From an uncultured Clostridia bacterium (GTDB taxonomy: Bacteria; Bacillota; Clostridia; TANB77; CAG-508): a stretch of DNA of 40,978 nt. Below are positions 1 through 8,301 of the stretch, piece by piece. Position numbers and translations under genes: made by a program. Numbering within the stretch: position 1 is the first letter of the stretch; each line of letters begins with the position of its first letter. The notes below the pieces were generated by a model. That model ran no database searches. It was not told where the DNA came from and worked only from the letters and a program-made list of their open reading frames with translations. The stretch spans positions 1 through 40,978 of the forward strand of contig CANRCF010000012.1 of assembly GCA_947629045.1 (NCBI GenBank), read 5' to 3'.

Positions 1-147
1 GAAAAAATTGACAAAAAAATTAAGCATTTTTAATGCTTACATCAAATTTTGTTTCATAAAAGTGTCAAACTTCCGATTTTATGTTAATAATTTGTATATA
101 GTTTTGAATTTATTACGTTTTATTTTTAAAAAATTTTTTAAAAAATA

Positions 148-175
148 TTGCAAAAAATGTAGAATAATGTATAAT
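148..175 (+). promoter_or_regulatory. Putative sigma-A promoter of the TM2 gene
   Basis: TTGCAA at 148-153 and TATAAT at 170-175 are separated by 16 bases, about 34 bases before the start codon of the TM2-domain gene. The sequence before it is nearly pure A/T and holds no convincing gene. This is a consensus match only. Confidence 0.55.
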
Positions 176-208
176 TATGGTATCAAATAATAAAAGGAGG
201 AAAAAATA

Positions 209-574
209 ATGTTTTGTAAACAATGTGGAAAACCTATAGAAGATGGTCAAGAATTATGTGAAGAATGTAAAGCTACAGCTAGCCAAAATCCTAACCCAGC
301 ACAAACAAATTACAATGCTAATCAACAAACTGTAAATAATGGTGCTGGTAAATCAAAAATAGCTGCTGGATTATTAGGTATATTCCTAGGATCATTAGGT
401 GTTCATAACTTTTATTTAGGATATACAGGAAAAGCTGTTGCTCAACTTTTAATCACATTATTATCATGTGGCTTTTTAGCTGTTATTTCTGAAGTTTGGG
501 GATTAATTGAAGGTATCATGATTCTTACTGGAAGTGTTAATACAGATGCACAAGGAAATCCTTTAAAAGACTAA
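209..574 (+). CDS. Zinc-ribbon TM2-domain membrane protein
   Basis: A 121-residue protein with a short N-terminal zinc ribbon (Cys3, Cys6, Cys17, Cys20), a polar Asn/Gln-rich linker to about residue 47, and a TM2 domain. The TM2 domain has a first helix at about 51-70 ending in the typical GVHNFYLG turn and a second at about 77-108. TM2 proteins are small two-helix membrane proteins of unknown biochemical role; the ribbon-plus-TM2 arrangement is common in Firmicutes. The start is supported by AAAGGAGG at 193-200, nine bases upstream. The next gene starts 15 bases after the stop, so the two are probably co-transcribed. Family is clear, function is not. Confidence 0.88.
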   Translation: MFCKQCGKPIEDGQELCEECKATASQNPNPAQTNYNANQQTVNNGAGKSKIAAGLLGIFLGSLGVHNFYLGYTGKAVAQLLITLLSCGFLAVISEVWGLIEGIMILTGSVNTDAQGNPLKD

Positions 575-588
575 TTAAGGAGTCTTAA

Positions 589-960
589 ATGAACAGATTT
601 AAAAATATTGGTGTTTTATTCATGTTAACATTATTTTTAATATTTGTAAAATTTATACCAGTAACCTGCCTTATAAAGACGGTTACTGGTATTTATTGCC
701 CTGCTTGTGGTATGACTAGAGCTTTTAATCATATTATGCATTTTGAATTTATAGATGCATTTTTTCAAAATATACTTAGTATTCCTTTATTTATTCTTAT
801 TGTTGTATCTATAATTATGCTATTGATTGATTTTATAAAAAATAAATTTGACTATATTCCTAAATTATTAAATTTCTTTGAAAAATATTATATTTTTATA
901 ATTATATTAATAGTAACTAGTTTTATTTATAACAATCTTTTTTCATCTTTACTTATTTAG
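589..960 (+). CDS. DUF2752 family membrane protein
   Basis: A 123-residue protein with hydrophobic segments at about 7-25, 55-80 and 98-120. Between the first two lies the DUF2752 signature CPACGMTRA (Cys37, Cys40, Arg44). The family is a small membrane protein of unknown function, often next to TM2-domain genes, as here. TAAGGAG lies nine bases before the ATG. The gene is followed by a stem-loop at 987-1007 shared with the convergent gene on the other strand. Confidence 0.85.
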   Translation: MNRFKNIGVLFMLTLFLIFVKFIPVTCLIKTVTGIYCPACGMTRAFNHIMHFEFIDAFFQNILSIPLFILIVVSIIMLLIDFIKNKFDYIPKLLNFFEKYYIFIIILIVTSFIYNNLFSSLLI

Positions 961-986
961 TTTTCAGAAATTTAAGAAAAAAAGTA

Positions 987-1007
987 ACACAGTGATGAAC
1001 ACTGTGT
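987..1007. terminator. Bidirectional intrinsic terminator
   Basis: The 8-bp stem ACACAGTG/CACTGTGT has a 5-base loop. It is flanked by CATTTTT on the plus side and by a run of seven T (minus-strand reading) on the other. It lies between the convergent DUF2752 gene and the minus-strand membrane-protein gene, so it can serve both. Confidence 0.7.
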
Positions 1008-1021
1008 CATTTTTGAAACGT

Positions 1022-1420
1022 TTACTTTTCCTTCCTCTTGTTAAGGCAGTAATTCATCTCATCTGCACATCTCCATATACCTTTTGCTTCTGCAAATATA
1101 GCTACAAAGCATCCGATATAGTCGAGTGTTGTAATATCCTTGAAGGTAAGTATCATAAAAGATATAACCCCTGCAAAGAGTATTACAATCGGATATACGC
1201 AAGGAACTTTGCCTTCATATTCATTTCCGTCTTCTTCGCAATTCTGTGCCTTCACTACGTAATGAACATAGTCAGTAATAGCAAAGTATACAGATATGAT
1301 TGCCATTGCACCGCAAAGCAGTCCAACAAGAAGATTTGAATATAAAGCAAGTATACCAAGCCCACCAGCAGATAAGAATAACGTCATGAACACATACTGT
1401 AATCTTTTTGTCCGTTTCAT
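1022..1420 (-). CDS. Four-helix membrane protein of unknown family, foreign-looking composition
   Basis: A 132-residue protein with four predicted hydrophobic segments (about 10-27, 30-48, 74-92 and 95-110) and a basic C-terminus. The start is supported by AAGGAGG ten bases upstream. I do not recognise the family. Codon use differs from the neighbours: CAG, TTC, CTC, AAG, GAC, GTG and TGC are frequent, and GC is visibly higher. This suggests recent transfer. Codon 3 is CGG (1412-1414), the only in-frame CGG in the window not sitting at a frame break. If the host does not read CGG as arginine, translation from this start would give an 11-residue peptide, and a later ATG (codon 12) would have to be used. 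Confidence 0.7.
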   Translation of the reverse strand: MKRTKRLQYVFMTLFLSAGGLGILALYSNLLVGLLCGAMAIISVYFAITDYVHYVVKAQNCEEDGNEYEGKVPCVYPIVILFAGVISFMILTFKDITTLDYIGCFVAIFAEAKGIWRCADEMNYCLNKRKEK

Positions 1421-1594
1421 TTTAAAATATCCTCCTTAAATTTAAGAACTTTGTTGTTTTCCCCAAGATGCTCGAGGATTTTGTGTGAAAAGCTAAAAAG
1501 CTTTTATAATATAATTATACCACTTTTGTCTTTAAAATGCAATTTTTGTCAAAATATCTTAAAATTTTAATCAATTAGAAGTGATAATTTTAAC

Positions 1595-1626
1595 AAAAAA
1601 TCATCCATTTTACTGGATGATTTTTT
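1595..1626. terminator. Bidirectional intrinsic terminator downstream of tRNA-Leu
   Basis: The inverted repeat TCATCCA/TGGATGA (1601-1607, 1614-1620) is extended by A6 and T6 runs to a 13-bp stem with a 6-base loop. It lies 40 bases beyond the 3' end of tRNA-Leu on the minus strand. The rest of 1421-1660 is AT-rich with no gene seen. Confidence 0.75.
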
Positions 1627-1666
1627 AATTTTTCTATTTATTTCTTAATTTGAGTAAAAAATTTGT

Positions 1667-1750
1667 TGGTGCGGATGAGAGGACTCGAACCTCCACGCCG
1701 TTGGCACTGGTTCCTAAGACCAGCGCGTCTGCCAGTTCCGCCACATCCGC
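1667..1750 (-). tRNA. tRNA-Leu (anticodon UAG), CCA encoded
   Basis: On the minus strand, acceptor GCGGATG (1744-1750) pairs with CATCCGC (1671-1677), followed by discriminator A and an encoded CCA (1667-1669). The anticodon stem CTGGT/ACCAG encloses loop CTTAGGA, giving anticodon TAG (1714-1716). The long variable arm and the GGTTCGAGTCC T-arm are typical of class II leucine tRNA. It should read CUA and other CUN codons. Confidence 0.97.
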
Positions 1751-1797
1751 ATTTATTGTTTTCAGTTGATAAAATTTTAATTCTGTCAACATTGATA

Positions 1798-1827
1798 ATT
1801 TTAGCATAATTTAGCTATCAATGTCAA
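1798..1827 (-). promoter_or_regulatory. Putative promoter of tRNA-Leu
   Basis: Minus-strand TTGACA (1822-1827) and TAAAAT (1798-1803) are separated by 18 bases and lie about 50 bases before the tRNA. A second TTGACA is at 1784-1789. The two hexamer regions lie in opposite arms of an imperfect inverted repeat (1781-1797 and 1816-1832, two mismatches) that may also form a hairpin after the pgi stop. Confidence 0.55.
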
Positions 1828-1863
1828 CAGAAATTTAATATTTTTTTCACTTTATCAGTTTCA

Positions 1864-3285
1864 TTACTTTATAATATATTTTTTATTTTTCGTTTTTGTT
1901 CCTTCTTTATTTTTAGGTTGTCTCTTTGATACCTTTTTTTCTTGCTTTTTATCTTCTTTTTTATTATTTGCTTCTACATATTCAGGTTTTCCAAGCAATC
2001 TAAACATATTTGTTTTATATTTTTCAACACCCGGTTGATTGAAAGGATTTACGCCTAATATTTTTCCTGAAACTGCACACGCAAGTTCAAAGAAGTATAT
2101 AAGGTGTCCTAAGTTATACGCATCTAGCTTTTCTATACTTAATACAATGTTTGGAACTTCTCCTTCTAAATGTGCTTCTATTGTACCCTGCATAGCTTTT
2201 TTATTTACATAGCTCAAACCTTTTCCAACTAAGTAATTTAGTTCATCTAAATTATCTTCATCTTGTCTAATTGTGATATCTGACATAGCTTCTTGCACAT
2301 ATAATACAGTTTCAAATAAATTTCTTCTTCCTTCTTGAATATATTGCCCTAATGAATGCAAGTCTGTAGTAAATTCAGCTCCAGTAGGATAAATTCCCTT
2401 TTCCTCTTTTCCTTCACTTTCTGCAAATAGCTGCTTCCACCATTCTATAAAATAATGAAGTTTTGGTTCATAACTTACTAAAATTTCTATATTTTTATAT
2501 TGCTTATACAATATATTTCTCATTACTGCATATTTATAACAATCATTATATTTTAAGTTTCTGTCTAAGTATTTACCTTGTGCAAACTTTGCTCCCTCTA
2601 AAAGTTCATCTATATTAATTCCAGCAGTTGCAATTGGAAGTAAACCTACTGCTGTTAATACTGAATATCTTCCTCCGATATTATCTGGTATAACAAATGT
2701 AGTATAATTTTCTGTTTCTGCAATTTGCTTTAATGCTCCTTTTTTAGAATCTGTTGTAACATATATTCTTTTTTGTGCCTCTTTTAACCCATATTTATTT
2801 TCTAATAATTCTCTAAAAATACGAAAAGCTATGGCTGGTTCTGTTGTTGTACCAGATTTTGATATTACATTTATTGATAAATCTCTATTTCCAATTAAAT
2901 TTATTAAGTCATTTACATATTCAGGGTTTAAATTATTCCCTACATATAAAATTTGAGGAGTTTTTCTTTGCTCTTTTGGTAGATAATTATAAAAATTATT
3001 TGTCAAAGCTTCAATTACAGCTCTTGCCCCTAAATAAGATCCTCCTATTCCTATGACTAGAAGTATTTCAGAATCACTTTGTATTTTTTTTGCTGCTTTT
3101 TTTATTTTTTCTACTTCTTTTTTATCATAATCTTTTGGAAGATTTAGCCACCCTAAGAACTCATTTGGATCATCACTTTTTTTATGTAATTCTTCGTGGA
3201 TTTCAGCCACCTCATCTGCATACTTCATGATATCTTTTTCTTCAATAGTGCTGTATTTTAAGCTTAATTTAATATTTTGTACCAT
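1864..3285 (-). CDS. pgi: Glucose-6-phosphate isomerase
   Basis: Interconverts glucose 6-phosphate and fructose 6-phosphate in glycolysis and gluconeogenesis. The 473-residue protein carries the sugar-phosphate-binding GIGGSYLGA at 79-87, the SKSGTTTEP signature at 142-150, and the downstream [10 protein letters not shown] and NPFNQPGVE motifs of the clostridial/bacillary enzyme. A Lys-rich tail of about 35 residues follows the normal end near residue 440; it is predicted disordered and unusual for the family. AGGAGG lies nine bases before the ATG. The gene stands alone, diverging from tsaE. Confidence 0.97.
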   Translation of the reverse strand: MVQNIKLSLKYSTIEEKDIMKYADEVAEIHEELHKKSDDPNEFLGWLNLPKDYDKKEVEKIKKAAKKIQSDSEILLVIGIGGSYLGARAVIEALTNNFYNYLPKEQRKTPQILYVGNNLNPEYVNDLINLIGNRDLSINVISKSGTTTEPAIAFRIFRELLENKYGLKEAQKRIYVTTDSKKGALKQIAETENYTTFVIPDNIGGRYSVLTAVGLLPIATAGINIDELLEGAKFAQGKYLDRNLKYNDCYKYAVMRNILYKQYKNIEILVSYEPKLHYFIEWWKQLFAESEGKEEKGIYPTGAEFTTDLHSLGQYIQEGRRNLFETVLYVQEAMSDITIRQDEDNLDELNYLVGKGLSYVNKKAMQGTIEAHLEGEVPNIVLSIEKLDAYNLGHLIYFFELACAVSGKILGVNPFNQPGVEKYKTNMFRLLGKPEYVEANNKKEDKKQEKKVSKRQPKNKEGTKTKNKKYIIK

Positions 3286-3439
3286 CTTTTTGTTCCTCCT
3301 CTTTTGTATTTATGATTATTTTATACTAATTGTTACTATTATTCAACTTATTTTTATAATTTTTATTTTAAAGTTTTTCTTTAACTATAAAAGATTTTAC
3401 TTTTATCATCAATTTTCTATTTTTCTTTACATTTTTTTC

Positions 3440-3468
3440 TTTACAAAATATATAACTTAATATAAAAT
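3440..3468 (+). promoter_or_regulatory. Putative promoter of tsaE-tsaB-rimI
   Basis: TTTACA (3440-3445) and TAAAAT (3463-3468) have a 17-base spacer. They lie 33 bases before the tsaE start in the divergent region between pgi and tsaE. Consensus match only. Confidence 0.6.
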
Positions 3469-3501
3469 ATGCTTAGGATTTTATAAGATGAAAGGAAAAC
3501 T

Positions 3502-3945
3502 ATGTATCAATTTATTTCTAAAAGTGAACAAGACACAATTGATTTCGCAAGTAAGTTAGCAGAACAGTTAAAGCCAAAAGATATAATTGTTTTATCTGGT
3601 GAGCTTGGTAGTGGAAAAACCAAATTTGTTCAAGGCATTTTAAAGCATTTTGGTTTAGAGCAAGAAATTTCTAGCCCTACTTTTACTATTGTTAATGAAT
3701 ATAAAACACTTAATTTTCCTATTTATCATTTTGATGTATATCGTTTAGCTGATATAGATGAATTTTATGCAATGGGTGGAGAAGAATATTTTGAAAATGG
3801 TATTTGTCTTATTGAATGGGGCGAAATGATTGAAGAAATTTTGCCACCTAACTATATTAAAGTTACATTTAGTAAAGACGATAATGACGAAAATTATAGA
3901 AAACTAACTATTGAAACTTTTGGAAATTGTGCTTTGGAATTTTAA
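3502..3945 (+). CDS. tsaE: tRNA t6A biosynthesis ATPase TsaE
   Basis: The ATPase that works with TsaB and TsaD to transfer threonylcarbamoyl to A37 of ANN-decoding tRNAs. The 147-residue protein has Walker A GELGSGKT at 33-40, a SPTFTIVNEY switch-like stretch near 54-63, YHFDVYRL near 72-79 and IEWGE near 107-111, all TsaE hallmarks. GAAAGGA precedes the ATG. It heads a three-gene cluster with tsaB and rimI. tsaD, often the fourth member, is absent from the window. Confidence 0.95.
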   Translation: MYQFISKSEQDTIDFASKLAEQLKPKDIIVLSGELGSGKTKFVQGILKHFGLEQEISSPTFTIVNEYKTLNFPIYHFDVYRLADIDEFYAMGGEEYFENGICLIEWGEMIEEILPPNYIKVTFSKDDNDENYRKLTIETFGNCALEF

Positions 3946-4010
3946 TTAGTAAATTATACATTTTATAACATTAAATACAAAAAATCCAAAACTGAAAGGA
4001 CTCCTTTAAC

Positions 4011-4824
4011 ATGAAAATTTTATCAATTGATACTTCATCTTCAACCGCTTCAGTATCAATATTAGAAGATGAAAATATTTTAATTGAATTAAATAATTGT
4101 GATGAGAAAACTCATTCACAAAAACTAATGCCTATGATTGATGAGGCTTTTAAAAAGACTCATCTTACTTTAAGTGATATAAATTTAATAGCTTGTGGCT
4201 TAGGTCCAGGCTCTTTTACTGGTGTTCGTATTGGAATTGCAACAGCAAAAGCTTTTATTGATAGTAAACGTATTCCTGCTGTTCGGTGTTTCTTCATTAG
4301 AATGTTTAGCACATAATATTCAAAAAGAAGGTTATATTTGTTCTCTTATAGATGCAAAGCATGATAATGTTTATGCAGGCTTTTTTAATATTTCATATAA
4401 AGATGGAGCTTTACAAACTATTAAAAGCAATTATGCATTTTTAGATTTAAAAGATAAAAATGGTAATTTAACAGCTGATAGTCTAGTTTCATTTATAAAA
4501 AACAGCTTTTCTAATGCAGACTCTACTTCTAATACTTGCAAAACACCTAATATTTCAATAGATGAAAATAACAATTTAATAAACTGCCCTATTTACTTTG
4601 TTGGAGATGCTGCAAATTTATATGAAGATTTGCTAAAAAATTTAAATATCAATGGTTGTAAAAACATAATAGCTTCAAGGGAAATAGCAGTTTGTTCTAG
4701 TATAACTATTGCAAAAGTTGGCTATACTAAATATAAAAATGGAGATTTTGGAGATTCTACTATACTTTCTCCCCTTTATTTAAGGAAATCTCAAGCCGAA
4801 CTTGCACTAAATTGTAATAAATAA
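4011..4824 (+). CDS. tsaB: tRNA t6A protein TsaB, read through a +1 frameshift at CGG (4284)
   Basis: TsaB is the inactive ASKHA-fold partner of TsaD in t6A synthesis. The first frame (from 4011) has the N-terminal LSIDTSS strand and the GLGPGSFTGVRIG motif, then breaks after Pro-Ala-Val and stops at 4316. Codon 92 is CGG at 4284-4286. Skipping C4284 continues with GGT into a frame open to 4824 that reads GVSSLECLAHN, exactly the expected TsaB continuation, then the DAKHDNVYAGFF strand. Combined length is about 270 residues, slightly long because of a low-complexity insertion. AAGGA lies upstream of the ATG. t6A genes are normally essential in such bacteria, so simple inactivation is unlikely. 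Alternatives are a sequencing error or a pseudogene, but the same break recurs in four other genes. Confidence 0.9.
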
Positions 4825-4942
4825 ATTACTTACAATAGATAATATTAAATAATTATCTGAAACTGCATTAAATTATAAAATTTTAAAGTACATTAATTGC
4901 ATTAATATATTATATAAAACATACTATTTGAAAGGATTACAT

Positions 4943-5468
4943 ATGCAAAATATAAATATTTCTAATACAGAAACTTCTAATATAGAAATTAATAAAACCA
5001 AAATTCTTAATACTAAAATTACTAATGTAGAAATTTCTAAAATGGAGCTTGATGATTTAAAGCAAATAGAAAATTGTTTGCCAGAAGATTTTGATGATTT
5101 TTGGTCTGCTTCTATTTTAAAACAAGAATTAGAAAATAAACAAAATGTAAATTCATATTATTTTGTAGCTAAAGAGCAAGATAAAATAGTTGGATTTACT
5201 GGAATAATACTTGTTTTAGATGAAGTCTCTATTTTAAACATTGTTGTTAGAAAAGATAAAAGAAAATGTGGAATTGGCTCTTTACTTTTAAATTATATTA
5301 TTTCCTTTTCTAAACAGAAAAATGCAAAATCTATCACATTAGAAGTAAATGAAAATAACTTGCCTGCTATTCGGGCTTTATAAAAAACATAATTTTACTC
5401 AGGTAGGATTAAGAAAAAAATATTATAACAATACTGATAATGCAATTCTTATGACACTGATGATTTAA
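4943..5468 (+). CDS. rimI: Ribosomal protein N-acetyltransferase RimI, read through a +1 frameshift at CGG (5372)
   Basis: A GNAT acetyltransferase of the RimI type (N-terminal acetylation of S18 in other bacteria). I choose ATG 4943, which has AAAGGA seven bases before it, over an upstream TTG. Residues 1-32 are an Asn/Thr/Ile-rich repeat-like extension absent from typical RimI. The acetyl-CoA loop RKCGIGS is at about 107-113. The zero frame ends at 5383 just after NNLPAI. Codon 144 is CGG (5372-5374). Dropping C5372 continues as GLYKKHNFTQVGLRKKYY to a stop at 5466-5468, which is the normal GNAT C-terminus (LYKKxGF-like). Combined length is about 174 residues. It follows tsaB in the same order as in other Firmicutes. 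Confidence 0.88.
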
Positions 5469-5650
5469 ATATTTTAAAAATATAATTCTTTCAACCTTAT
5501 ATGTAATAATGACCATAATTAAAAGCTTATATTGCTTTATATATTAAAAAATATATAGCTTATACATAATCAAATAGTATAAAAATCTAAAGAAAAAAAT
5601 GTAGAAATCTAAAGATTTACTCATTTATAGATACAAGGAGGAAAAATAAA

Positions 5651-8041
5651 ATGAAGAAAACAAATGAACTTAGTTACAAAGATTTAAAAATGGTATGCTC
5701 ACCAGATAACTTCGATTTTGAATCTACCGAAGAGCTTGATCCTATCGACACAGGCATTGGCCAAGATAGAGGTATTAAAGCTTTAGAGTTCGGCTTAAAT
5801 GTAGATGTTCGAGGTTATAACTTATATATTGAAGGTCCTAGTGGCGTTGGTAAAACAATGTATACTAAGAACTTCTTAAATACAATTTCTAAAAAGAAAA
5901 AAGTTCCTTCTGACTGGTGTTATATCTACAATTTTGATAATCCTAATGAGCCAGTTGCTGTATCTTTACCTAGTGGTGGTGGTAAGGTTTTTCAAGAAAT
6001 GATGGACCACTTTATAGATGATGTTAAGATAGATATTAAATCTACCTTTAATAACGAAGAATTTGAAAAAGAAAGAGCTCATATTAAGCAAGAATTTGAA
6101 GATAAACGTAATAATTTATTAGAAAAATTAAATCAAAAATCTGCTAATTATGGCTTTCAGGTTAAAGCATCTCAAACTGGTATTTATATGATGCCTGTAT
6201 TAGACGGCAAAGCCTTGCCAGAAGAAGAATTCAACAAATTAGATGAAAATGTAAAAAAAGAATATGAAGAAAAATCTGTAATTGTTCAACAGCATATTAT
6301 GGAAGCTATTGGCGAAATTAAGGCTATTGATAGAGAAGCTAATAAGAAAATTGAAGAATGGCAATCAAATGTTGCTTTACTTACAGTAAATACTCATATC
6401 AATTACATTAAATCCAAATATAAAAGAAATAAAAAAATAAACCATTTCCTAGACAGTATTAAAAAAGATATATTAAGAAATATTTCTCACTTTATTTCAG
6501 AGGATAAAAACGCAGTAAATAACCCTCAAGCTCAGTCAAAGCCAGAACTATTTCAGCCATGGCTTAATTATCGTGTTAATCTATTTGTTGATAATAGTGA
6601 GTTAGAAGGTGCTCCTGTTATTATGGACTCTAACTATTCTTATCACAATATTTTTGGAAAACTAGAATATGAAAATTATTATGGCGCTTTGAAAACTGAT
6701 TTTACAATGTTAAAACCTGGATTACTTCATAAGGCAAATGGTGGTTATATTATATTCCAAGCAACTGATTTATTAACAAATGGTATATGCTATGAAGCTT
6801 TGAAAAAAGCTTTAAGAACTAAGGAATTAGGAATTGAAAATACAACTGACCCTCGCTCTTCTATGGTTATGATTTCTTTAAAGCCTGAGCCTATTCCTTT
6901 GAATTTAAAGGTTATAATAATTGGTGAAGAAAACATTTATCAATCTCTACTTGCAATGGATAATGATTTTAGAAAATTATTTAAAATAAAAGTAGAATTT
7001 GAAGATGATGCACCATTAACAGACGAAAATATGCAAAAATTAGCTAGATTTATATCTGCTTACTGCACACAAGAGGAACTTCCTCATTTAGATAAAGAAG
7101 CTGTAGCTAAAATGATAGAATACGCATCTAAACTTGCAAATAACCAAGAAAAACTTTCTACTCGTTTCAATGATATAACTCAAATAATTGGCGAAGCTGC
7201 TACATGGGCTAAGATGGGGCATTCTAAAATAGTAACTGCTGAATATGTTGATAAAGCTTTAAAAGAACGATTAAACAGAGTAAAAAAATATGATGCTCGT
7301 TATATGGAAATGATTAGAGATAACACTTTACTTATTGATACTTCTGGCTTTGTAACTGGTCAGATTAATGGTCTTACTATTATGAGCCTTGGTGATTTTT
7401 CATTTGGAAAACCTGTTAAAATTACTGCAAATACTTATACTGGTAAAAGTGGAATTATAAATATTGAGCGTGAAGTTGAACTTTCTGGTTCTTCTCACTC
7501 TAAAGGTATTCTTATATTAAGTGGTTACTTAGGCGAAATGTTTGCACAAGACATTCCCCTTTCCCTTACTGCTAGTATTTGTTTCGAGCAACTATACAAT
7601 GGTGTTGATGGAGATAGTGCTTCTAGTACAGAATTATATGCTATTTTATCTAGCCTATCTAATATACCTATCAATCAATCACTTGCAGTTACTGGCTCTG
7701 TAAACCAGAAAGGCGAAATTCAACCAATCGGTGGTGTTAATGATAAAATTGAAGGCTTTTTCCAAATATGCAAAATGCGTGGTTTAAATGGTAGTCATGG
7801 TGTTATAATTCCTAAACAAAATGTTCATAACTTAAATCTTTCTGATGAAGTTATTGATGCTGTTAAGAAAGGAAATTTCCATATTTACGCTATTTCTACT
7901 ATTGAAGAAGGAATTGAATTATTAACTGGCGTTCCTGCTGGAAAAAGAGATGCTAATGGCCGTTTCCCTGCCGGAACTATAAACTACCTAGCTTATGAAA
8001 AGTTAAAGAAATATGCTGAGGTTAGTAAAAATAATCATTAG
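5651..8041 (+). CDS. Lon-related AAA+ ATP-dependent protease
   Basis: A 796-residue cytoplasmic ATP-dependent serine protease of the Lon-like group found in Clostridia, distinct from canonical LonA. Walker A GPSGVGKT is at 62-69. A long charged helical insertion runs from about 130 to 290. The C-terminal proteolytic domain has the catalytic serine in DGDSASS (Ser656) and lysine in GGVNDKIEG (Lys699), the Ser-Lys dyad of Lon. There is no LonA N-terminal domain. A strong AAGGAGG lies 8-9 bases before the ATG. It stands alone and ends in an intrinsic terminator at 8053-8077. Substrates cannot be told from sequence. Confidence 0.92.
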   Translation: MKKTNELSYKDLKMVCSPDNFDFESTEELDPIDTGIGQDRGIKALEFGLNVDVRGYNLYIEGPSGVGKTMYTKNFLNTISKKKKVPSDWCYIYNFDNPNEPVAVSLPSGGGKVFQEMMDHFIDDVKIDIKSTFNNEEFEKERAHIKQEFEDKRNNLLEKLNQKSANYGFQVKASQTGIYMMPVLDGKALPEEEFNKLDENVKKEYEEKSVIVQQHIMEAIGEIKAIDREANKKIEEWQSNVALLTVNTHINYIKSKYKRNKKINHFLDSIKKDILRNISHFISEDKNAVNNPQAQSKPELFQPWLNYRVNLFVDNSELEGAPVIMDSNYSYHNIFGKLEYENYYGALKTDFTMLKPGLLHKANGGYIIFQATDLLTNGICYEALKKALRTKELGIENTTDPRSSMVMISLKPEPIPLNLKVIIIGEENIYQSLLAMDNDFRKLFKIKVEFEDDAPLTDENMQKLARFISAYCTQEELPHLDKEAVAKMIEYASKLANNQEKLSTRFNDITQIIGEAATWAKMGHSKIVTAEYVDKALKERLNRVKKYDARYMEMIRDNTLLIDTSGFVTGQINGLTIMSLGDFSFGKPVKITANTYTGKSGIINIEREVELSGSSHSKGILILSGYLGEMFAQDIPLSLTASICFEQLYNGVDGDSASSTELYAILSSLSNIPINQSLAVTGSVNQKGEIQPIGGVNDKIEGFFQICKMRGLNGSHGVIIPKQNVHNLNLSDEVIDAVKKGNFHIYAISTIEEGIELLTGVPAGKRDANGRFPAGTINYLAYEKLKKYAEVSKNNH

Positions 8042-8052
8042 TAAAAAAAGTA

Positions 8053-8077
8053 AGAGAGCTCGAAATTCGGGCTCTCT
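8053..8077 (+). terminator. Intrinsic terminator after the Lon-like protease
   Basis: The stem AGAGAGCTCGA/TCGGGCTCTCT (about 11 bp including one wobble, 3-base loop) starts 12 bases after the stop codon. A weak T-tract follows. Its left arm plus loop (8053-8068) recurs exactly at 9151-9166 on the other side of the MazF-like gene. Confidence 0.65.
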
Positions 8078-8163
8078 ACTCGTTTAAATTTCACAATCTA
8101 TGCTACTTTTATTCCTGTATCTATTACCTCTTGAATAAATGGATTACTAATATTTTCATCAAA

Positions 8164-8262
8164 TAAAAAACTGGCAACTAATTATTTCTAACTAGCTGCC
8201 TCCCATAGCAATTAACTGGAACTTTCGTTCCTCCCACAGCAATCTTAATTGATTACTTTTAT
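8164..8262 (-). ncRNA. Small structured RNA of unknown class next to the MazF-like gene
   Basis: On the minus strand a promoter at 8269-8297 is followed by two modules. Each begins ATTGCTGTGGGAGG or ATTGCTATGGGAGG and continues into a hairpin with a GAAA tetraloop. The first hairpin is GGAAC-GAAA-GTTCC (8218-8231). The second is a 12-bp stem (8173-8200, two G-U pairs) followed by AG and six T, a complete intrinsic terminator. Both hairpins end in CC and then AGTT. The predicted transcript is about 100 nt with no obvious ORF. It lies just downstream of, and on the same strand as, the MazF-like gene. An RNA antitoxin (type III-like), an SD-mimicking regulator, or an unrelated sRNA are possible; I do not recognise a known family. 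Confidence 0.55.
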
Positions 8263-8268
8263 AATACT

Positions 8269-8297
8269 ATGATACTATATTTTACTCATTAAGTCAA
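8269..8297 (-). promoter_or_regulatory. Putative promoter of the small RNA
   Basis: Minus-strand TTGACT (8292-8297) and TATCAT (8269-8274) are separated by exactly 17 bases. The -35 box starts five bases after the MazF-like stop codon, so the downstream RNA has its own promoter. Confidence 0.6.
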
Positions 8298-8301
8298 TGT
8301 T

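Noticed and set aside
8..190. 60-codon open frame before the TM2 gene
   Set aside because: Extreme A/T composition, no ribosome site, no recognisable protein; overlaps the TM2 promoter.
992..1339. 115-codon plus-strand frame
   Set aside because: It is antisense to the ribosome-site-backed membrane-protein gene at 1022-1420 and begins inside the terminator stem.
4011..5383. Sequencing error as the cause of the tsaB and rimI frameshifts
   Set aside because: Random errors would not all be an extra C before GG at a codon boundary, five times out of five, in separate genes. Only read data can exclude it fully.
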